Source: Desulfurococcaceae archaeon
Lineage (GTDB): Archaea > Thermoproteota > Thermoprotei_A > Sulfolobales > Acidilobaceae
Reading direction: 5' to 3'
DNA: 33,980 nucleotides
NCBI GenBank assembly: GCA_020833325.1
Contig: JAJHQN010000006.1
Span: 1-33,980 of the forward strand
The notes beneath the pieces were generated by a model. It ran no database searches. It saw only the letters and a program-made list of their open reading frames with translations, and had not been told where the DNA came from. Each line of letters begins with the position of its first letter. Within the stretch, counting starts at the first letter, position 1. The translations under genes were made by a program, and so were the position numbers. Positions 24,013 to 31,299 of the stretch are shown piece by piece.

Positions 24013-24339
24013 ATACACGATACTAGTAGGCATACATCGATAGCTAAGCTCATAGGGATAGCTGTTAAGGAGGGCTTAGACTTTGAAAGATCTATTGCGA
24101 TCACCACGGGGAGGGCATCGTCCGATATGGTCTTAGAATTCGCAAACGTAAGGGTGCCTATAGTTGTATCCACAAGGGGGCCTCTCTACAGCGGCCTTAC
24201 AGCAGCAACGCTTTTCAAGGTAACCCTCATATCTTATATTAGGAGAGGTGATAAGGTTAAAGGGCTTGTCATCTTAACGTATCCCGAGAGGGTTGTAGGC
24301 TATAAGAGGAAGGATTACGTATTACTAGGAGATAGCTAG
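24013..24339 (+). pseudogene. fdhD: decayed fdhD (C-terminal half of a formate dehydrogenase sulfurtransferase)
   Basis: The open frame reads DTSRHTSIAKLIGIAVKEGL, then ITTGRASSDMVLEFANVRVP, VVSTRGPLYSGLTAAT and LTYPERVV. This matches the C-terminal half of FdhD, where EDVGRHNAVDKL and TGRVSSEMV are conserved. The frame is closed upstream by TAA at 24010-24012. Just before that, AVIVNSK in another frame resembles the preceding family strand, so a frameshift has occurred there. The N-terminal half, including the sulfur-carrying cysteine motif, is absent. FdhD passes sulfur to the molybdenum cofactor of formate dehydrogenase; no formate dehydrogenase gene is in this window. An ATG at 24127 is internal and not a real start. 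Confidence 0.75.
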
Positions 24340-24352
24340 CACCTACGTTAAA

Positions 24353-24361
24353 CTTTTTAAA
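24353..24361 (+). promoter_or_regulatory. TATA-type promoter of tRNA-Phe
   Basis: CTTTTTAAA lies 26-34 nt before the first base of the mature tRNA, the normal spacing for an archaeal tRNA promoter with very little or no 5' leader. Confidence 0.55.
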
Positions 24362-24386
24362 TCTCGCCTCTAGATAACTCTCTTGG

Positions 24387-24461
24387 GCCGCCGTAGCTCA
24401 GCGGGAGAGCGCCCGGCTGAAGACCGGGTGGTCGGGGGTTCGAATCCCCCCGGCGGCACCA
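24387..24461 (+). tRNA. tRNA-Phe (GAA), CCA encoded, no intron
   Basis: A full cloverleaf can be folded: acceptor GCCGCCG/CGGCGGC, D stem GCTC/GAGC, anticodon stem CCCGG/CCGGG with loop CTGAAGA (anticodon GAA), T stem GGGGG/CCCCC with loop TTCGAAT, discriminator A at 24458 and genomic CCA at 24459-24461. There is no intron. The 3' end abuts the stop codon of the convergent crotonase gene (24462). Confidence 0.97.
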
Positions 24462-25229
24462 TCACCACTTGTACTCGGGCCTCCTCTTCTCCACGAAGGC
24501 TCTCGCAGCCTCCCTAGCTTCGCTCCCTCTCGCTAGTCTCTCTAGCTCGCTGAACCCTAGTTCCAGTAGTGGTGTTAGCTTAGCCAGTCTTAGCAGTCTT
24601 TTTATAGATTTTATTGCTTGTGGTGAGTTCTCCATTATACTTTTTGCTATCCTTTGAACCTCCTCTCTTAAAGCCTTCTGGTCCGGGGCTAGCCTTGCTA
24701 TGAGCCCTATGTGGTGTGCCTCCTTGGCGGTCAGAGGCTCTAGTGTCATTGCTAGCATTGCTGTTCTCGATGGTCCTAGCACACTTGGGCCTACCACTGG
24801 TAGTATTGGTGTGTTGTAACCCCACCTAGCCTCAGCCCACACGAGCTTAGCGCTCTCAACTGAGACAACTATGTCGGCAGCCCATATTAGCTCGGCTCCA
24901 CCACCGTAGGCGTCACCGTTCAAGGCTAGGATGAGAGGTTTATCAACGTAGAGCATCCTCCTAGCAAGCCTAGCTATGGATGCGAAAAGCCTCCCAGCCT
25001 CCTCTGGGGAGCCCGCGCTAGCGACCTCGGATAAATCTGCACCAGCAGAGAAAACCCTACCCTCACCTGTAATAGCTATAACCCTGACATCACCCCTACC
25101 CTCAAGCTCGTCGAGAGCTCTTAGAACCTCTTCCAGAAACTCAGAGTTCAGGGCGTTAAGCCTCTCAACCCTCCTAAGTACAACCCATCCAACACCATCT
25201 GAAACCTCTACACCAACAAACCTGTACAA
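24462..25229 (-). CDS. enoyl-CoA hydratase/isomerase (crotonase) family protein
   Basis: A 255-residue crotonase. RLNALNSEFL near the N-terminus, ITGEGRVFSAGADLSEV (oxyanion-hole segment) and LALNGDAYGGGAELIWAADI (second oxyanion loop with a glutamate) are all present, then WAEARWGY at the position of the second catalytic glutamate. The CoA thioester substrate is not defined by sequence; hydration of an enoyl-CoA in fatty- or amino-acid breakdown is likely. TTG 25229 lies 8 nt after GGTG. It is divergent from iorA across 132 nt, and both genes fit amino-acid catabolism. Its stop TGA touches the tRNA-Phe 3' end on the other strand. Confidence 0.9.
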   Translation of the reverse strand: MYRFVGVEVSDGVGWVVLRRVERLNALNSEFLEEVLRALDELEGRGDVRVIAITGEGRVFSAGADLSEVASAGSPEEAGRLFASIARLARRMLYVDKPLILALNGDAYGGGAELIWAADIVVSVESAKLVWAEARWGYNTPILPVVGPSVLGPSRTAMLAMTLEPLTAKEAHHIGLIARLAPDQKALREEVQRIAKSIMENSPQAIKSIKRLLRLAKLTPLLELGFSELERLARGSEAREAARAFVEKRRPEYKW

Positions 25230-25263
25230 AGCCCTTACACCGTCTAAACCCTAGGCTAGGGGT

Positions 25264-25274
25264 TAAATTTAAAA
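25264..25274 (-). promoter_or_regulatory. TATA-type promoter of the crotonase gene
   Basis: On the minus strand this reads TTTTAAATTTA. Predicted transcription starts near 25243, about 14 nt before TTG 25229, with the GGTG site inside that leader. Confidence 0.45.
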
Positions 25275-25320
25275 CTACGCTATGTTAACGCGTTGTCTGA
25301 AAGCTTAACATGTAAGACAA

Positions 25321-25330
25321 TTATTTAAAC
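25321..25330 (+). promoter_or_regulatory. TATA-type promoter of iorAB
   Basis: TTATTTAAAC lies about 30-40 nt before GTG 25362 and would give a leader of about ten nt holding the AGGGGT ribosome site. Confidence 0.5.
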
Positions 25331-25361
25331 TCTCGAAGGCTTCTTTAAACAGGGGTATGGC

Positions 25362-27299
25362 GTGGGGTACCCTGAGGTTCTAGCGGAACCTGGCTCAAAG
25401 GTATTGATGTTGGGTAATGTTGCTGTTGCTAGAGCATGTCTTGAGTACGGTGTTGGCCTAGCCTCCGGGTACCCTGGGACACCTTCATCTGAGGTTGTGG
25501 AGGCCCTAGCTTACGCTGCTTCTAAGCTAGGCTATCCTTATGTTGAGTGGAGTGTTAATGAAAAAGTTGCATTTGAGGTGGCTTATGGTGCTGCTATCTC
25601 AGGGGTTCCAAGTGTTGTTTCTATGAAGCATGTTGGTTTGAATGTAGCTGCAGACCCCTTCTTTAGTAGTGCTTATACCGGTGTTGAGGCATCACTCCTA
25701 GTTATCTCAGCCGACGACCCTGGGATGTGGAGTAGTCAGAATGAGCAGGATAACAGGTGGTATGGTGTCCACGCATACATACCGGTAGTGGAGCCTGCTG
25801 GAGCCCAGGAGGCTAGGGAGGCCGCCCTTGAGGCTTTAAGGTTGAGCGGTGAGGTGAGACACCCAGTACTCCTAAGGCTTGTCACCAGGGTATCGCATAC
25901 AAGGGCCCCTGTAACGGTGGGAGCTCTGGGGAGGCCTAGGCTTAGGGGAGTGTTTAAAAGTATCCCTTCAAGGTGGAACCTCATACCAGCACATGCTAGG
26001 AGGCTTAGGGAGGAGCTCCTAGAGAGGTGGAGGAGGATTGAGGACCTAGTCTCAAGGAGTGAGCTTAACGTAGCAGAGGGGCCCAGGGACTCCCAGGTCG
26101 TGGTAATAGGCGTTGGAGTAGGCTATAGGTATGCTAGGGAGGCTCTTAGAAGGCTTAAGGCCCAGGTTAGGCTGGTTAAGGTAACCACCCCTGTACCCCT
26201 ACCATCCAAGTTCGTCCTGGGAGAGGTTGAGGGTAGAGATTCTGTATTAGTGGTGGAAGAGGGGGATCCCGTTTTCGAGACAATGATTAAAACTCTACTA
26301 CAGGAGGTCGGCTTAAACACGAGGGTTTACGGTAAGAGGAGTGGTCACCTTAGGGCTACTGGTGAGCTTAGGCTAGAGGATGTAGAGGGGGCTATAGCAC
26401 AGGTTTTAGGCCTCGGGTATAGGAGGCCAGAGCTCCTGGAGGCAACAGTGAAGCCCCCTCCAAGACCTCCTGTCCTATGCCCTGGGTGTCCTTACAGGAG
26501 TGTGTTCTACGCTGTTAGAAGGGCTGTTAAGAGACTTGGTCTCGATGTAGTGTACTCAGGTGATATAGGCTGTTATAGCTTAGCTGTTAACAAGCCCTTC
26601 AACGCACAGGACACCCTTATCGAGATGGGTGGTAGTGTGGGTCTCGCTAATGGCATGTCTCACGTGCTAGGGGGTAGGGTGGTGATTGCAACTATCGGTG
26701 ACTCTACATTCTACCATGCAGGCATACCAGGGCTTATAAACGCTGTCTACAACAAAGCCCCCATGATGGTTCTAGTACTTGATAATGGGGTTACAGCTAT
26801 GACGGGACACCAGCCCCACCCAGGTTCGGGTTTCAACGCTATGGGAGGGGAGGCTAGGAGGATCCCGGTGGAGGATGTAGCGAGGGGTGTTGGTGTAGAC
26901 TCGGTATATGTAGCTGAGGCGTTCAACCCAAGGGATGTTGAGGCTAAAGCTTTAAGTGCTTTAAGGGATGTAGGGGAGGGTAAGATCTCAGTTGTGATAG
27001 CAAGAGGTCCGTGTATCCTCATGGCAATGAGTAGGGCTAGAGCTGAGAGCATCCCTAGACCGAGCTATGTTGTGGACTCCAGCAGGTGTAGGGGGTGTAT
27101 GGTATGCTATAAAGCTTTCAACTGCCCAGCTATAACGCCTAGTGGTGACGGTAAGATAACCATTAACAAGACTCTGTGTACGGGTTGCGGTGTATGCGAG
27201 AGGATATGCCCGTTCAACGCTATAAAACCTGCTAGCTACATCGATGAGAGGTGGTGGAACCTCCTAGGGTTAACAACGTCTAGTGTGGGAGGTGGCTAA
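25362..27299 (+). CDS. iorA: indolepyruvate ferredoxin oxidoreductase alpha subunit
   Basis: 645 residues in the IorA order. The N-terminal pyrimidine-binding domain has SGYPGTPSSEVVE and EWSVNEKVAFEVAYGAA. The central CPGCPYRSVFYAV is near residue 373. The TPP-binding part has YSGDIGCYSL near 400, then IATIGDSTFYHAGIPG and LVLDNGVTAMTGHQPHPG. Two C-terminal 4Fe-4S clusters are CRGCMVCYKAFNCP (from 576) and CTGCGVCERICP (from 606). The enzyme oxidises aryl-pyruvates from aromatic amino acids to acyl-CoA and reduces ferredoxin. GTG 25362 follows AGGGGT; the ATG at 25357 is out of frame. It ends 1 nt before iorB. Confidence 0.96.
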   Translation: MGYPEVLAEPGSKVLMLGNVAVARACLEYGVGLASGYPGTPSSEVVEALAYAASKLGYPYVEWSVNEKVAFEVAYGAAISGVPSVVSMKHVGLNVAADPFFSSAYTGVEASLLVISADDPGMWSSQNEQDNRWYGVHAYIPVVEPAGAQEAREAALEALRLSGEVRHPVLLRLVTRVSHTRAPVTVGALGRPRLRGVFKSIPSRWNLIPAHARRLREELLERWRRIEDLVSRSELNVAEGPRDSQVVVIGVGVGYRYAREALRRLKAQVRLVKVTTPVPLPSKFVLGEVEGRDSVLVVEEGDPVFETMIKTLLQEVGLNTRVYGKRSGHLRATGELRLEDVEGAIAQVLGLGYRRPELLEATVKPPPRPPVLCPGCPYRSVFYAVRRAVKRLGLDVVYSGDIGCYSLAVNKPFNAQDTLIEMGGSVGLANGMSHVLGGRVVIATIGDSTFYHAGIPGLINAVYNKAPMMVLVLDNGVTAMTGHQPHPGSGFNAMGGEARRIPVEDVARGVGVDSVYVAEAFNPRDVEAKALSALRDVGEGKISVVIARGPCILMAMSRARAESIPRPSYVVDSSRCRGCMVCYKAFNCPAITPSGDGKITINKTLCTGCGVCERICPFNAIKPASYIDERWWNLLGLTTSSVGGG

Positions 27300-27300
27300 C

Positions 27301-27894
27301 ATGGCTTCGAGCGAGAGCTTCAACATTTTAATTGCTGGTGTTGGAGGTCAAGGTGTTCTAACACTCTCTAGGATAATAGGTGAGGCCTCCCTAGCTAGTG
27401 GTTTAAACGTACTAGTAGCTGAAACACATGGCTTAAGCCAGAGGGGTGGTGCTGTAGTAGTCCACGTTAGGATTGGTGATGTAGATTCACCACTAGTACC
27501 TCTCGGGGAGGCAGATCTGATGATTGGGTTAGAGCTCCTAGAGGTTATAAGAAACATTGGTTATATGAGGAGGGGTGGTTTTATAGTAGCTGATAGGCTA
27601 ATAATACCACCGTCCATACCCGATGTTAAGACCCCTAGCTTGGATAACGTTATAGAAGCTCTCAGGGGCTTAGATGTTAGGTTAACGGTAATCCCAGCTA
27701 GTGAGGTTGCAGAGAAGCTAGGCGATGTTAGGGTTGCCAATGTATATCTGTTAGGTCAGGCTATTTCAATAACGAAGCTCGGTAGCATCATAGGATTTGA
27801 TGGTGTGGTCAAAGTTTTAAGAGGGCTCCCCAACCCAGAGTTGAACTTGAAAGCGTTCAAGCTAGGGTATATGGGTGGAGGTTTTGAGTGTTAA
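27301..27894 (+). CDS. iorB: indolepyruvate ferredoxin oxidoreductase beta subunit
   Basis: 197 residues of the gamma-type domain of 2-oxoacid:ferredoxin oxidoreductases: FNILIAGVGGQGVLTLSRII, then AETHGLSQRGGAVVVHVRIG, EADLMIGLELLEVIR and a C-terminal LKAFKLGYMGG. It is the partner of IorA. ATG 27301 is chosen because GGAGGTGG lies 5 nt upstream, straddling the iorA stop; an in-frame GTG at 27283 would overlap iorA. It overlaps the next gene by about 11 nt, so all three genes are likely on one transcript. Confidence 0.95.
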   Translation: MASSESFNILIAGVGGQGVLTLSRIIGEASLASGLNVLVAETHGLSQRGGAVVVHVRIGDVDSPLVPLGEADLMIGLELLEVIRNIGYMRRGGFIVADRLIIPPSIPDVKTPSLDNVIEALRGLDVRLTVIPASEVAEKLGDVRVANVYLLGQAISITKLGSIIGFDGVVKVLRGLPNPELNLKAFKLGYMGGGFEC

Positions 27895-28429
27895 ACTCTT
27901 CATACAACCCATAGGGTTCAATGATAGAAGTACGTTGCACTGGCTTGCAGAGGAGCTTAGGCGTAGGTTCCCAGTTAGCCTTGATGTAAGGATCTCCCTA
28001 TGGCCTATAGGTCTCGACTATCTCGATGTATTCGATTGGAGTAGAATGCAGTTTAAAGCTGTTAGGGTTAACGAGGTTTTACAGGAGCTCTACAAAGATG
28101 TCCTCGGACTTAGGGGGAGCTTTGTTCTAGGCCTCGTAGCTGGTGATGGCTATGTTGAGGGTTTAAACTTCGTCTTCGGCCTAGCCATACCGGAGCTCTC
28201 TACAGCCACCGTCTACACCTCTAGGCTTGAAACTGGGGATCGCCAATTATACCACCTCAGGGTTTTGAAGGAGGCTATGCACGAGCTCGGACACCTGCTA
28301 GGTTTAGGCCACTGCCCTAATAGAAGATGTGTTATGTCCTTTAGTAATAGCATTTCAGAGGTCGACTTTAAGGAGCCTTGGTTCTGCCCTGTTTGCGTAT
28401 CCAAGCTTAAAAGCTTTATTGGTGTTTAG
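27884..28429 (+). CDS. amzA: archaemetzincin (zinc metalloprotease)
   Basis: About 181 residues. The extended zinc motif HELGHLLGLGHC is followed by PNRRCVMSFSNSISEVD and FCPVCVSKL; these give the three histidines, the catalytic glutamate and the four cysteines of a second zinc site that define archaemetzincins. It is a small cytosolic-type metalloprotease with no signal peptide. TTG 27884 is preferred because GGGTG lies 6 nt upstream, inside the iorB 3' end; GTG 27875 would add three residues. Overlap with iorB implies coupled translation, though no functional link between the two is known to me. Confidence 0.92.
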   Translation: MSVKLFIQPIGFNDRSTLHWLAEELRRRFPVSLDVRISLWPIGLDYLDVFDWSRMQFKAVRVNEVLQELYKDVLGLRGSFVLGLVAGDGYVEGLNFVFGLAIPELSTATVYTSRLETGDRQLYHLRVLKEAMHELGHLLGLGHCPNRRCVMSFSNSISEVDFKEPWFCPVCVSKLKSFIGV

Positions 28430-28469
28430 AGATTTTGGCGTGCCCGGGGAGGGTTTGGGGTGTGCTGTA

Positions 28470-29447
28470 ATGGCTTTACTTGAGGTAGAGGATCTTAAGA
28501 CATACTACTTCACTTTGAGAGGCCCTGTTAGAGCTGTTGATGGAGTGACATTGCAGCTTGAACGCGGTGAGGTTCTTGGTATAGCTGGTGAGAGTGGTTG
28601 TGGTAAGAGTACTCTAGCCTGGAGCATACTCGGCATGGTTCCACCCCCAGGTAGGATAGTCTCTGGTAGACTTGTAGTGGACGGTATTGATATAACGAAG
28701 CTCTCGGAGGAGGAGCTTAGGGCTAAGATTAGGTGGAAGAAGGTTAGCATGATATTCCAAGGTGCTATGAACAGCCTTAACCCCGTTTATACTGCTGGAG
28801 CTCAGATTGAGGAGGTTCTAACATACCATGCTAGAATGAGCAAGTTGGAGGCTAGGAAGCGTGTATACGAGCTCCTCGAAAGCGTAGGCCTTGATAGGAG
28901 TATTGCCAACAGGTACCCACACGAGCTAAGCGGTGGGCAGAAGCAAAGGGTCGTAATAGCCATGGCGTTGGCCTTGGAGCCTGACATAGTGATAGCAGAT
29001 GAGCCTACAACAGCTCTAGACGTTGTCGTCCAAGCACAGATACTAAATCTGATGAAGAGGCTTCAGAGGGAGAAGGGGATAAGCATAATACTTATAACAC
29101 ACGACCTAGCAGTCATAGCTGAGATGGCCGATAGAGTTGCAATAATGTACGCTGGGAAGATAGTAGAGTATGGTGGTAGCGAGCAGATATTCTACAAGCC
29201 AAGACACCCATACACATACCTGTTGATGAAAGCGGTGCCAAAGCTAAGAGGGCCCAAGGAATCTCTAATATACATACCGGGACAGCCACCAGACCTAATA
29301 AACCCACCTAGAGGTTGTAGATTCGCACCAAGATGCCCCTACGCAATGGAGATATGCAAGGAGGATCCACCGGAGTTCACACCAGAGAAAGGGCACATGT
29401 CAGCATGCTGGCTTGAGAGAACGCCGGAGAAGATTAAGTACTCCTAG
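28470..29447 (+). CDS. dppD: peptide-type ABC transporter ATP-binding protein (DppD/OppD)
   Basis: 325 residues. Walker [10 protein letters not shown] is near residue 40, the signature [10 protein letters not shown] near 153 and Walker [13 protein letters not shown] near 174, followed by the switch histidine in LITHDLAV. The C-terminal oligopeptide-transporter extension has [20 protein letters not shown] and a late CPYAMEIC, with the cysteines typical of DppD/OppD. It energises import of peptides or sugars oligomers. ATG 28470 follows GGGGTG at 7 nt; an upstream open frame back to 28329 overlaps amzA and is not used. No permease is adjacent; a large binding protein lies 2 kb downstream. Its stop shares CTAG with the stop of the convergent gene. 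Confidence 0.95.
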   Translation: MALLEVEDLKTYYFTLRGPVRAVDGVTLQLERGEVLGIAGESGCGKSTLAWSILGMVPPPGRIVSGRLVVDGIDITKLSEEELRAKIRWKKVSMIFQGAMNSLNPVYTAGAQIEEVLTYHARMSKLEARKRVYELLESVGLDRSIANRYPHELSGGQKQRVVIAMALALEPDIVIADEPTTALDVVVQAQILNLMKRLQREKGISIILITHDLAVIAEMADRVAIMYAGKIVEYGGSEQIFYKPRHPYTYLLMKAVPKLRGPKESLIYIPGQPPDLINPPRGCRFAPRCPYAMEICKEDPPEFTPEKGHMSACWLERTPEKIKYS

Positions 29448-29950
29448 GGGTTCTCAAACAACCTCTTAGCCCCTTCATCAACTCTTGCTAGAGTCCTAAC
29501 CCTCTCGTACTCCCTACTACCTCTAACATAGGCTATGTAAGCTCTACTATAAGCCTCAAGCCTAGGTTCAAGCTTGTCGCCAAAGATAAGCTTACACAAC
29601 TCCACGGCATTACCAACCTCGTATAGCTCCTCCTCAACACTATCAGGTCTCCTACGGAGTAGGAGGCTTAGAATGGGCTTACGTAACGCCCTCAACCTCC
29701 CCCACTCCTCAACAGCCTTAAAGCATGCTTCCACGAGCTTGTTGAAGAGCTCCTCAGCTCCTAGAGTGGACTCTAGTAACCTTAATCCTGTAGGTCTAGT
29801 GGTGGAGCAGCTGCCCTTAGGGTATGTTAGTATTAGAGCTCTCCATTCTCTAGAGAGTAGCGGTGGTATGCTGGAGTCCACGCAGTACTCTCTAAACTTG
29901 CCCTCTACATTAACCTTCATGATCCAAGCTTTGGAGGCGAAGCCCTCCAA
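29444..29950 (-). CDS. protein of unknown function, helical and basic
   Basis: 168 residues without membrane segments. The N-terminal third has strands (KAWIMKVNVEGKFREYCVD), and the rest looks alpha-helical ([32 protein letters not shown]). I do not recognise a family. TTG 29950 has GAGGT 7 nt upstream, next to the stop of the membrane-protein gene before it (2-nt gap), so the two form an operon. An ATG at 29920 is a weaker alternative with no ribosome site. It converges on dppD with stop codons sharing CTAG (29444-29447). Confidence 0.7.
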   Translation of the reverse strand: MEGFASKAWIMKVNVEGKFREYCVDSSIPPLLSREWRALILTYPKGSCSTTRPTGLRLLESTLGAEELFNKLVEACFKAVEEWGRLRALRKPILSLLLRRRPDSVEEELYEVGNAVELCKLIFGDKLEPRLEAYSRAYIAYVRGSREYERVRTLARVDEGAKRLFENP

Positions 29951-29952
29951 TC

Positions 29953-30420
29953 CTATAACCTCTTCAAAACGATGTACTCTAGGATGCCGTAGCTAGCTAT
30001 TATCATTGATGGTATGAGGATTATGATGGCTGTAAGGCTGAGGAGGAGGTTCACACCTTCCCTCCATATAGTGTATACTGTTACCTCAGCCCTGCCAAGA
30101 CTTGATTCGAAGTTGAAAGATATTACCTCAAGGAGGTTCTCCACTTTAACATTAGTAGAGCCTCCAGGTTCGAGTTTTAGCTGTCTATCACCTATAGCTA
30201 CGTTTAGCCACGAGCCACCTACATTGGATATCGTTATGGTTACATTCCTATACGATCTATCCAGTGTTACGTTTAGGAGTTCGAAGGCACGTTTAGATAC
30301 ATTGGATTCTACTGTTAAAGTGTAGGGTGCCCCCACGGTGTCCCAGCCGCTCCCTATAACTGATAATGTGAAGGCCGCTAGGATTCCTGCTAGGCCTAGA
30401 GCTATCTTAGCTAAACTCAA
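29953..30420 (-). CDS. unknown membrane-anchored protein with two terminal membrane segments
   Basis: 155 residues. An N-terminal hydrophobic segment (IALGLAGILAAFTLSVIG, 6-23) could be a signal anchor. The middle 90 residues are beta-rich with several NxT/NxS sites, as in archaeal surface proteins. A C-terminal membrane helix (LLLSLTAIIILIPSMIIASYG) precedes a short basic tail. TTG 30420 follows GGGGTG at 4 nt. It is divergent from another protein of the same plan (30501-31271) and probably shares its promoter. Function unknown; a small surface or membrane-complex subunit is a fair guess. Confidence 0.7.
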   Translation of the reverse strand: MSLAKIALGLAGILAAFTLSVIGSGWDTVGAPYTLTVESNVSKRAFELLNVTLDRSYRNVTITISNVGGSWLNVAIGDRQLKLEPGGSTNVKVENLLEVISFNFESSLGRAEVTVYTIWREGVNLLLSLTAIIILIPSMIIASYGILEYIVLKRL

Positions 30421-30453
30421 TAGACACCCCGGGTTTTAGTATCTGGCTTGCAA

Positions 30454-30464
30454 GGCTATATAAG
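30454..30464. promoter_or_regulatory. symmetrical TATA element serving two divergent genes
   Basis: GCTATATAAGA reads as a TATA box on both strands (CTATATAAG on plus, CTTATATAGC on minus). It lies almost midway between the two start codons, about 40 nt from each (30420 minus, 30501 plus). One element may drive both genes. Confidence 0.5.
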
Positions 30465-30500
30465 ATTTTAACTGTATCCCCTAGTACTAGGTTAAAGGCT

Positions 30501-31271
30501 ATGAGGAGGAGGCTAGTGCTACTTTTAACCCCCATCTCCGCAGCCGTCCTAGTAGCTATTGCAATCCTATGGGCTAGTGGTTTTACTGTAGAGGAGGTCA
30601 CTCTGGTTAAAGGAGGTGTTGTAGCTAACGAGACTAGAGGTTACACTGTTTACCTTGATAGAGTGCGTGGAGTAGAGTACATAGTTACATTCCTGGAGGC
30701 TGGCCGCGCAGATCTAAGGGTTGCTGTGTTATATAAACTCAACGACTCTATAGGTGAGGTTTTAAGCAGTGCTAGTATAACAGCTGGATCCAGGGGCTAC
30801 ATAAGCCTGCCCCGGGGAGCTCTAATAGACACCATCAACCTGAGGTTAGCAAGCCCCCCCATGCACATACCACCTAGTTTTATGGAGAGCGTAGAACCAG
30901 GGGTTCTCAGGATCAGGTATGAGATGCCAGGCATGAACGTCAACGCACTACTAGAGGCTAGACTTAGGATAGAGTGGTTCAACGTAACAGTAGTTGGAGA
31001 AGGTGATTTCATTGTGAAAACAGAGCTTTACAACGGCTGGGACCTCGTGGGTGTATTGGAGAGGAGCTGTAATGGAGTCTGTAGCCTAGAGTGGAGCCCG
31101 GAGGAGCCAGTGACTTCAATAGACGTCATAGCTATCAAAACCAGTACGAGAGCCCAGGCAACACTACTAGTGGTAGGCCTACTAGCAACTCTAACCCTAC
31201 TCTCCACAGCCCTCTACGCGATAATGAGAAAGGGGGTAAACGAAAGCTTTTTAAGATTCAAACCTAGATAG
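30501..31271 (+). CDS. unknown membrane-anchored surface protein
   Basis: 256 residues. An N-terminal hydrophobic segment (LVLLLTPISAAVLVAIAILW) follows MRRR and would be a signal anchor. A long outside domain (30-220) is beta-rich with NETR, NDS and NVT sequons and two cysteines in SCNGVCS. A C-terminal helix (TLLVVGLLATLTLLSTALYA) is followed by a basic tail. The plan is like that of the divergent 155-residue protein. No family recognised. ATG 30501 follows a weak GGTT/AAGG site. The next gene, a large solute-binding protein, starts 28 nt after its stop, so they may share a transcript. Confidence 0.75.
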   Translation: MRRRLVLLLTPISAAVLVAIAILWASGFTVEEVTLVKGGVVANETRGYTVYLDRVRGVEYIVTFLEAGRADLRVAVLYKLNDSIGEVLSSASITAGSRGYISLPRGALIDTINLRLASPPMHIPPSFMESVEPGVLRIRYEMPGMNVNALLEARLRIEWFNVTVVGEGDFIVKTELYNGWDLVGVLERSCNGVCSLEWSPEEPVTSIDVIAIKTSTRAQATLLVVGLLATLTLLSTALYAIMRKGVNESFLRFKPR

Positions 31272-31299
31272 TCTAGGGCGGCTAGGTGAGGTGGAGGGT

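Noticed and set aside
28329-28469. Upstream extension of the ABC ATPase frame
   Set aside because: It overlaps the archaemetzincin gene in another frame and precedes a well-placed GGGGTG and ATG at 28470.
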